Assembly: GCA_017481885.1 (NCBI GenBank)
Contig: JAFUOM010000108.1
Location: 1-36,896, forward strand
Reading direction: 5' to 3'
From: Ruminococcus sp.
Lineage (GTDB): Bacteria; Bacillota; Clostridia; Oscillospirales; Acutalibacteraceae
Length of the DNA stretch: 36,896 nt
Under the pieces are notes generated by a model. The model was not told the DNA's origin, ran no database searches, and was given only the letters and a program-made list of their open reading frames with translations. Shown here piece after piece: positions 31,369 through 36,896 of the stretch. A program made the position numbers and the translations under genes. Positions within the stretch are counted from its first letter, which is position 1, and every line of letters starts with the position of its first letter.

Positions 31369-34332
31369 TCACCAGGTTTCGACGTTGTAGCCGTTGCCTG
31401 TTTTGGTGTTTAATGCGTAGTACTTGACTTCGCCACCGCTGTATTTGATGTCTACTGTCTGTGAAGTTCCGTTTGTGAAAATCAGGTAATTCACTCCACT
31501 TGGTACATCAAAGGTGTACAAGCTCTGACCGTATTCGTTAGTACCTGATTTTGTCATTGCCTTACCCGGCCAGCTTACCATCGATGTGTTTGAGTCGCTC
31601 CAGTAGTAGCAGTAGATTGTGCCACTCCAGCTAAGTGAGTTTGTGAATGTAACATTGTTGCCGCCAGAGTTAGTTGTCGACTTTTGAGTCTGAGGTTGAG
31701 TTTCAATTTCTGTTGGTGGAATGTACTCAATAACTGTGCCTGTTTTGCCAGCGTTTTCCTTGTGTGCAAGGTAGAGCTGGATTGTGGTTGCGTCCATAAT
31801 GTTAACATCTGTATTTGCGTCGCAGTCAGCAAGGTCAAGATAAATGTCGCTGTTTGTGATGATGTTTGCAAGGTACTGCTGGATTTTTGTTGTGTCCATA
31901 ATGTTTACGTCGCCGTTGCCGTCAGAGTCGCCGTAAATCATATCGCAAACAGTGAAGTTTATTGTTTTTTCTGTGTACTCCTTGTACCAGTCAGTAAGCG
32001 ATACTGTAAGAGTGTAGTCGCCTGCTTTTTTAGGTATGAAGTCGTACTCGGTTGTTGTGCTACAGAAAGAGTAATTCACGCTTGAGTATTTTACAACCTC
32101 GTCAACAACCACCTTGCCTGTGCTGTCTTTTATAAGAAAACGTGAGGTAGGAGTGTGCGGACCAGCCATAAGCCCTTCGTACTCAGTTGTGCTTGTGAGG
32201 GTAAGCGGTTTTGACACAAGACCTTTTTCTTTATTAGGTGCGAGTGATACTATTTGAAGCGGTTGGTCTTCTACTGTGACGAGCATTGAAGTGCTTGCAG
32301 TTTGCTTTGCGTAGTCCATTGCCTCTACAGTAATTTTGTATGTAGTTTCTTTTGTAAATCTGAATGGGCTGTTCTCGTATTTAACGTTGTATTTGACTAT
32401 CTTTGTTTCACCTGTGCTTAGGTCCTCTAAGGTGTACTGGTACTGGTACGGTTCATAACCACCTGTTGTGGTGAAATCAAGTTTGCAGGTTTTGTTTACA
32501 TCAGGCGTTCCGTTTGTGACTTTCAAATCAGCGATTTGAAGTTCGTTACGCTGACCTTTTGTGAAATAGTAGTTAAGTCCGACGTTGGCGGTATAATAGT
32601 TTCCATCGTTGTTATCAATTTTGCCGTTATCACCGCTGAAATATATTTGGGCATTCGGACTGGTATCTTCTAAAACGTATTTGTACTTATATCCGTGACG
32701 CTCGTCGTTTTCTTCCATTTTTGCTTTTGTGAATGTAGTGGAGCCTGCCTTTTTATAGTGCAGAGTTGGCTCGTCAAAGCCGATGTAATACACAACGACA
32801 TTGTTTGTGGTTTTTTCCTTGAGCGTTACGTTAAAGTCACTTGCGTTTAAAGTTATCGGATAATTTGCGTTGACCCTGTATTCTCTGCCTGTGTGTTCGT
32901 TTACAAGGGAAGCGTTTTTGACTATTACGGTGTTTGAGTCCGAACCATTGTCTCTAATGGTTATAGAAAAGTCTATGTCTTCGAAATTTTCAGTTGTAAG
33001 CTCAGGGCATAAGTCGTTAAGCGGATAAACAAAGGTTGCGTCACACGCATTTTTTGTACCGTCAAAAGCGTTGTTATCTGAGGTGCCATAATATTTGGCA
33101 ACATCGAGCATATAACGTTTGTATTCAGTGCCGTTTAATGAGGCCTCAAAAATTGCGGCGAACTTTGACCTGTTTGCGGTATTGACGGTAAACTTAACAT
33201 AAATGTCGTTGCCTTCGTTTGCACTTACTTCCATTCTGGTGATTTCGGTCAAGGCGTGATATCTCTTTTCATTCTCCTTGACACCTTCTACACAGGAAAC
33301 GTGGTTGAGTGAATCGTAAGAAAACCACAAAAAGCCTTCGTTAGCGAAGCTTTTACCCCAGGAGTTGGCGATTTTTAATGCACCCATTTCACCTGCGTCA
33401 ACTTTATCGTTTTCGTTGATGTCGCACCAGAGGTTGTCGTTGTATCCTACAATGGTCATTCGGTGACCGCCCTCGGTAGATGGTAACTCTCTTAAATACT
33501 GTTCGTTTACATATTTATCGTTTTCAGGAGCGTCAGGGTTAGTTTTGATTTTCTTCTTGCCCTTTTCAACGCTGGTCATAAATGTTGAACAAGTGAGTAC
33601 GTCGCCGTTTGCAAGGGAAGCTTTGATAGGGAGTAAATCAGCGTCATCAGGGGATGTGATTTCCAAACCCTCTGTACCGATTGTGTCAAAAAGCTGGTGG
33701 TCAGTAAGGCGATAACGCATAGCTTCACGCCAGACTTTTTCGTCTGTGCTCCAGCTCAGATAATCCTTTGCATCATATGGAAAAGACTTGTTGAAAGGAC
33801 ATCCGTGTTGCTGCAAAATGCCGTACACCAAAGTGTAGTTTGTGCCTGAGCCTGTGCCGTGGTTCAAAAAGTTGAACCCCCACTTTGGAGAGAAGATGTT
33901 GTCTTTTGTTGTCTTGACTCCTCTTAACCTGTTCATTTCGTAAGTGAACTGATAGTAGATGCAAGCAAACGGAACACAGGAGTTGAGCGAACCCTGTGTG
34001 TCGATTTCAGGAAAATACTCAGATGTGCTGTTATCAACAGAAGACGGCAAAGACGATGCACCTGTAATAGCGATGTCTTTTTTACCTTTTTCGTTCGTAT
34101 TGATAAGTTCATAGTAATCGCTCAGCGATGAAATAACTTTTGCACCATCAGGGTTATAAGTCTCAACACCCAAATCGCCTGTGCCTAAAGAAGAAAAATC
34201 TTCGCTTACATCCATAGCTTCAAGTTGGCTTGGCGTTGAGTCCGGTAGCTGAGCGTTTGCGCTTAGCGACAATGATGAAATCAGTATAGTCAGCGTCATT
34301 ACTATGGCTGACAGTTGTTTTAGCTTTTTCAT
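31369..34332 (-). CDS. Secreted papain-like (C1A) protease with dockerin and CBM26-like module
   Basis: The protein has 987 residues. GGAGG (34345-34341) lies 8 nt before the ATG at 34332. Layout: signal peptide (1 to about 27), a short pro-region, and a C1A cysteine protease domain (about 95-365) with Gln113 and Cys119 in D-T-Q-G-S-L-N-S-C, His290 in E-G-G-H-R-M-T and Asn323 in I-A-N-S-W-G-K. Next come several beta-rich repeats (about 365-790) that look like Ig-type or Y-repeat modules, a dockerin (about 798-858), a Thr/Gln-rich linker and a C-terminal module (about 892-987) with W-P-G-K-A-M, Y-L-I-F-T-N-G and Q-T-V-D, the hallmarks of CBM26-like starch-binding domains. A protease that can both dock and bind starch is an unusual mix. 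It may process or trim other complex members. Confidence 0.9.
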   Translation of the reverse strand: MKKLKQLSAIVMTLTILISSLSLSANAQLPDSTPSQLEAMDVSEDFSSLGTGDLGVETYNPDGAKVISSLSDYYELINTNEKGKKDIAITGASSLPSSVDNSTSEYFPEIDTQGSLNSCVPFACIYYQFTYEMNRLRGVKTTKDNIFSPKWGFNFLNHGTGSGTNYTLVYGILQQHGCPFNKSFPYDAKDYLSWSTDEKVWREAMRYRLTDHQLFDTIGTEGLEITSPDDADLLPIKASLANGDVLTCSTFMTSVEKGKKKIKTNPDAPENDKYVNEQYLRELPSTEGGHRMTIVGYNDNLWCDINENDKVDAGEMGALKIANSWGKSFANEGFLWFSYDSLNHVSCVEGVKENEKRYHALTEITRMEVSANEGNDIYVKFTVNTANRSKFAAIFEASLNGTEYKRYMLDVAKYYGTSDNNAFDGTKNACDATFVYPLNDLCPELTTENFEDIDFSITIRDNGSDSNTVIVKNASLVNEHTGREYRVNANYPITLNASDFNVTLKEKTTNNVVVYYIGFDEPTLHYKKAGSTTFTKAKMEENDERHGYKYKYVLEDTSPNAQIYFSGDNGKIDNNDGNYYTANVGLNYYFTKGQRNELQIADLKVTNGTPDVNKTCKLDFTTTGGYEPYQYQYTLEDLSTGETKIVKYNVKYENSPFRFTKETTYKITVEAMDYAKQTASTSMLVTVEDQPLQIVSLAPNKEKGLVSKPLTLTSTTEYEGLMAGPHTPTSRFLIKDSTGKVVVDEVVKYSSVNYSFCSTTTEYDFIPKKAGDYTLTVSLTDWYKEYTEKTINFTVCDMIYGDSDGNGDVNIMDTTKIQQYLANIITNSDIYLDLADCDANTDVNIMDATTIQLYLAHKENAGKTGTVIEYIPPTEIETQPQTQKSTTNSGGNNVTFTNSLSWSGTIYCYYWSDSNTSMVSWPGKAMTKSGTNEYGQSLYTFDVPSGVNYLIFTNGTSQTVDIKYSGGEVKYYALNTKTGNGYNVETW

Positions 34333-34373
34333 TTTTACGTCCTCCAAAAATCCGATAATACTATTCCATTTTC

Positions 34374-34402
34374 ATTATAGCAGTGTGTAAACTCAAGTTC
34401 AA
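34374..34402 (-). promoter_or_regulatory. Promoter of the C1A protease gene
   Basis: On the minus strand TTGAAC (34402-34397), a 17-bp spacer and TATAAT (34379-34374). Confidence 0.7.
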
Positions 34403-34481
34403 TAAATCTTAAAATAAAGATAAATAAGGCAATGGTTTTTGAGTAACAACACAATCAACGGCAGATAATTCTCGCCGACAG

Positions 34482-34510
34482 TTGATAATTATCACAAATT
34501 GTGATATAAA
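34482..34510 (+). promoter_or_regulatory. Promoter of CAP-dockerin gene 1 with embedded palindrome
   Basis: TTGATA (34482-34487), a 17-bp spacer and TATAAA (34505-34510). The spacer contains the perfect palindrome ATCACAA-A-TTGTGAT (34491-34505), placed where a bound repressor would block RNA polymerase. Confidence 0.65.
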
Positions 34511-34552
34511 ATAAATACAATAGATATTAATAATTGATACTGAGGTGTTAAT

Positions 34553-35293
34553 ATGAAAAAGTTAATTGCTATTATAACAGTAGCGGTGTTGATTTTTGGT
34601 TGTATGCCTGCGGTTTTGGCGGATGTGCCAAAATACGGCGACGTTGATAAAAACGACACCGTAAACATATTTGACGCAACAGCAGTTCAGAATCATCTGG
34701 CTAAGGCTCAGTTGCTTACTGACGATGTACTCATTTTGGCTGATGTGGATGCAAACAACGACGTAAATATTATGGATGTAACAGAAATCCAACGTTATGT
34801 TGCTAAAAAAATCACATCTTTCCCTGCTGACGAAAAGCAGGCAGAAGAATCCACAACACCAACCCAAAAGCCGACCGAAAAGCCGTCAACAGGGATGACA
34901 ACACTAGAGTTTGAACTTGAAGTATTGCGACTTGTAAACGAAGAACGTGCAAAGGAAGGCTTACAGCCGTACGAGTTTGGATACCACATCCACGATTGCG
35001 CTAAGCTCAGAGCAGAGGAACTGCTCATAGTTTACGACCATATGCGTCCTGATGGCACACCGTTTTTTACGGTTTTTAATGAGTTGAATGTAAAAGAACC
35101 GTGGATGGCACTTGGTGAGAACATCGTTATGGGTAGCTCAAGTCCCCAGAGCGCAGTAAGTGCGTGGATGAGTTCAACTGCCGGTCACAGAGAACAGATT
35201 TTAGACCCTGACTACAAATATATGGCTGTTGGTGCGTGCGAGATACCAAACGCTAAGGGATATTATGCGGTTGTTCAGCTTTTCTGGGCATAA
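34553..35293 (+). CDS. Secreted CAP (SCP/PR1) domain protein with N-terminal dockerin 1
   Basis: The protein has 246 residues. TGAGGTG precedes the ATG. Layout: signal peptide (1 to about 23; cleavage near V-L-A), dockerin (about 28-86; loops D-V-D-K-N-D-T and D-V-D-A-N-N-D, both without the usual glycine), a Thr/Pro/Lys linker (about 95-114) and a CAP domain (about 116-246). CAP landmarks are E-V-L-R-L-V-N-E-E-R, His163 in Y-D-H-M-R-P-D-G, Glu189 in L-G-E-N-I and His212 in A-G-H-R-E-Q-I-L. Bacterial CAP proteins are secreted; roles in binding lipids, metal or cell-wall material, or as proteases, are proposed but not settled. It is divergent from the C1A protease gene. Confidence 0.9.
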   Translation: MKKLIAIITVAVLIFGCMPAVLADVPKYGDVDKNDTVNIFDATAVQNHLAKAQLLTDDVLILADVDANNDVNIMDVTEIQRYVAKKITSFPADEKQAEESTTPTQKPTEKPSTGMTTLEFELEVLRLVNEERAKEGLQPYEFGYHIHDCAKLRAEELLIVYDHMRPDGTPFFTVFNELNVKEPWMALGENIVMGSSSPQSAVSAWMSSTAGHREQILDPDYKYMAVGACEIPNAKGYYAVVQLFWA

Positions 35294-35332
35294 TTTAGAG
35301 TAACCGTAACTTACGCATAACAAATGAAGAAA

Positions 35333-35370
35333 AAAGGGGTAGACTCACGTTTTTGTGTGGCTACCCCTTT
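35333..35370 (+). terminator. Terminator of CAP-dockerin gene 1
   Basis: AAAGGGGTAG (35333-35342) pairs with CTACCCCTTT (35361-35370), with a further ACTCAC/GTGTGG inner pairing. Confidence 0.82.
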
Positions 35371-35388
35371 ATGTTTTATGAATTAATT

Positions 35389-35570
35389 TTATCGCTGACA
35401 CACAGCTCCTTTTACGTAGAAGTCACTGTAATCGCTATACTTGTCTGTGGTGTTGGCTTTGAGTAGTAAACCGACCGCTCACCGCTTTCAGTTGTTCCCC
35501 TATAAGGAGTGCCGGTTAAAGTTCCGTTGAGCTTCTCCAATGCAGTTTTGTCGTACTTTACAGCGTGGCA
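35389..35570 (-). pseudogene. Degraded 3' end of an unrecognised gene
   Basis: On the minus strand the stretch reads as coding without interruption (A-V-K-Y-D-K-T-A-L-E-K-L-N-G-T-L-T-G-T-P-Y), then shifts frame near 35455 into D-K-Y-S-D-Y-S-D-F-Y-V-K-G-A-V-C-Q-R and a TAA at 35391-35389. It has no start codon or ribosome binding site, and a stop codon lies just upstream. The parent protein is not recognised; it is not one of the intact genes in this window. Confidence 0.5.
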
Positions 35571-35708
35571 TTAGCAATGGTTTGTGTTGATTTTACAACG
35601 TGACAAACTACATATTGTGTGCAAAAAAATTAGATGTACATACAAGTAGATGTCAGTAAGATATTTTTACTATATGTTAAAACTTTTCATAAAAATAAAA
35701 TAATTTTG

Positions 35709-35737
35709 TTGAAATTTTACAAAAAGTGTGCTATAAT
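35709..35737 (+). promoter_or_regulatory. Promoter of CAP-dockerin gene 2
   Basis: TTGAAA (35709-35714), a 17-bp spacer and TATAAT (35732-35737). The region 35571-35708 upstream is AT-rich with no gene. Confidence 0.75.
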
Positions 35738-35779
35738 AGCCTTGCAAAGGAATGACTTTGCAGAATCGAGGTTATTGTC

Positions 35780-36568
35780 GTGAAAAAAATAGTTGCGTTA
35801 TTGGTTGCTTTACTGGTGATGTTGTGCAGTCTGGCTACAGCCTTTGCTCATTGTCCGTGCTACGGTGACACTAACGGTAACGGACAAATCGACATTATTG
35901 ATGTTACAAATATTCAACAGCACATTGCAAGAGTTATTACTCTTGACGACGATGTGCTCAAAGCGATTGACGTTGATGGTGACGGTGAAATCGCAATTAT
36001 AGATTGTACATCTGTGCAGTGCTATATTGCTAAGGTGATTGACCACTTCCCTGTGGAGGAAACACAGCCACCTACTGAGCCTGAGACTGAGCCTGAGACT
36101 GAGCCTACAACAGAGCCGACCGAGCCTGAAACAGAACCGGTTGATGACTCACAGCCAAACGAGATGGAGCTTGAAATACTCCGACTTGTAAACGTTGAGC
36201 GTACCAAAAGAGGTCTTGAAGAAGTGGTGTTTGACTACGACCGCTACGAGTGTGCGAAAATTAGAGCAAAGGAATGTAATAAGTACGAAACTTTCTCTCA
36301 TACACGCCCTGACGGCAGAATGTGGTATACGATTTTGAGCGATATGGGAAAAGGCTCCTACTGGCAGGCTGGCGAAAATTTGGCACTGTATCTGTACTCT
36401 GCTGAACATGTTGTTCAGGGATGGATGGATTCCCCTGGTCACAGAGCAAACATTCTTAACCCAAACTTTGATTTAATGTCGGTAGCTATTTGGGAAACCG
36501 AAGAGTACCCTGGGTACTATTCAGCAGCACAGTTGTTCGTTGCATCATGGGACAGATACTACAGATAA
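35780..36568 (+). CDS. Secreted CAP (SCP/PR1) domain protein with N-terminal dockerin 2
   Basis: The protein has 262 residues and starts with GTG at 35780; GAGG (35768-35771) lies 8 nt upstream. Layout: signal peptide (1 to about 23), dockerin (about 28-87; loops D-T-N-G-N-G-Q and D-V-D-G-D-G-E, both canonical), an acidic T-E-P-E linker (about 95-121) and a CAP domain (about 127-262) with L-E-I-L-R-L-V-N-V-E-R, His174 in F-S-H-T-R-P-D-G, Glu199 in A-G-E-N-L and His221 in P-G-H-R-A-N-I-L. It is a paralogue of the gene at 34553, with a separate promoter and a different linker. It has no protease or hydrolase motif beyond the CAP residues. Confidence 0.9.
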   Translation: MKKIVALLVALLVMLCSLATAFAHCPCYGDTNGNGQIDIIDVTNIQQHIARVITLDDDVLKAIDVDGDGEIAIIDCTSVQCYIAKVIDHFPVEETQPPTEPETEPETEPTTEPTEPETEPVDDSQPNEMELEILRLVNVERTKRGLEEVVFDYDRYECAKIRAKECNKYETFSHTRPDGRMWYTILSDMGKGSYWQAGENLALYLYSAEHVVQGWMDSPGHRANILNPNFDLMSVAIWETEEYPGYYSAAQLFVASWDRYYR

Positions 36569-36591
36569 ACAATAATTGAATCAACAAACGC

Positions 36592-36630
36592 AAAGGGGCA
36601 GTCTCACGATGGCGAGATGCCCCTTTTTTA
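36592..36630 (+). terminator. Terminator of CAP-dockerin gene 2
   Basis: AAAGGGGCA (36592-36600) pairs with TGCCCCTTT (36618-36626), with an inner GTCTC/GAGA pairing and a T-run. Confidence 0.88.
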
Positions 36631-36642
36631 TGTTAAATTTGC

Positions 36643-36896
36643 TAAATTATAGTTTAGCGGACCACAAACGTTTTGAGATATTTGTAGGGGCGTTCCTTAA
36701 GCAGGAACGGCAACCCTTTCGGCGTTACACGCCACTTCCCCTGTCAGGGGAAACTCATTGCTCGTCCGAAAAACATTTCTGAAAATGTGTGTTGTATTTG
36801 TGTATAAAACAAAAATGCATTGTAAATCGTAGGGGAGGGTTTCCACGCCCTCCCAAAAACGTTTCTGTAAACTTAAATCTTCTCTGTGCGCTAAAC
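36643..36896. repeat. MITE-like element, right-truncated copy
   Basis: The terminal repeat TAAATTATAGTTTAG (36643-36657) is the same as that of the complete element. The interior holds a GTAGGGGCGTTCC unit and CTTCCCCTGTCAGGGGAA-type hairpins, as in the copy at 1-224. The window ends in CTAAAC, the first six bases of the expected right-end repeat, so the element probably ends about 9 bp further on. Confidence 0.7.

Overview
The window reads as chromosomal DNA of a gut Firmicute close to Ruminococcus (Oscillospiraceae). The basis is the ruminococcal style of dockerin repeats (loop endings such as I-M-D-A-T-x-I-Q), Gram-positive GGAGG ribosome binding sites, TTGACA/TATAAT promoters, a GGGtGRT/NifU-like gene pair, a LytTR-DUF3021 pair and the small intergenic repeats typical of this group. 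No rRNA, tRNA, CRISPR array, phage or transposase gene was seen.

The dominant theme is protein export with dockerins. Thirteen genes encode secreted proteins carrying a two-repeat dockerin (a calcium-binding module that docks onto cohesins). None shows a recognisable glycoside hydrolase domain, and no cohesin or scaffoldin is present. They fall into four blocks. (1) Positions 437-7269 (+): four tandem paralogues with a shared N-terminal module that resembles starch-binding domains, X25-like modules in two of them, C-terminal dockerins, and four near-superimposable promoters. (2) Positions 15515-20213 (-): two CotH-kinase-like proteins with C-terminal dockerins. (3) Positions 20547-25424 (-): four paralogues with the dockerin directly after the signal peptide, followed by five copies in total of an unrecognised domain of about 150 residues. 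(4) Positions 31369-36568: a papain-like (C1A) protease with dockerin and CBM26-like module, divergent from two proteins with a CAP (SCP/PR1) domain behind an N-terminal dockerin.

Between these blocks lie: a divergent GT2-GtrA / YfhO set (7348-11660), which matches the three-component machinery that glycosylates cell-surface polymers; a helical acidic protein and a CpXC protein transcribed divergently (11726-13403); a translationally coupled amidohydrolase-transglutaminase lipoprotein pair (13576-15398); a CPBP intramembrane protease (25644-26441); a small regulatory operon with a LytTR regulator, DUF3021 membrane protein and a 61-residue membrane peptide (26760-27845); two small membrane proteins (27994-28988); and the NifU-like/GGGtGRT pair (29181-30893).

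The likely joint logic, which is inference, is that most genes serve the cell surface. Docked proteins would assemble on a scaffold encoded elsewhere. Shared promoter elements built around GTGCAC suggest that both large dockerin families answer to one regulator. A MITE-like element with a 15-bp terminal inverted repeat occurs at the left edge, in the middle (22701-23006) and at the right edge of the window.
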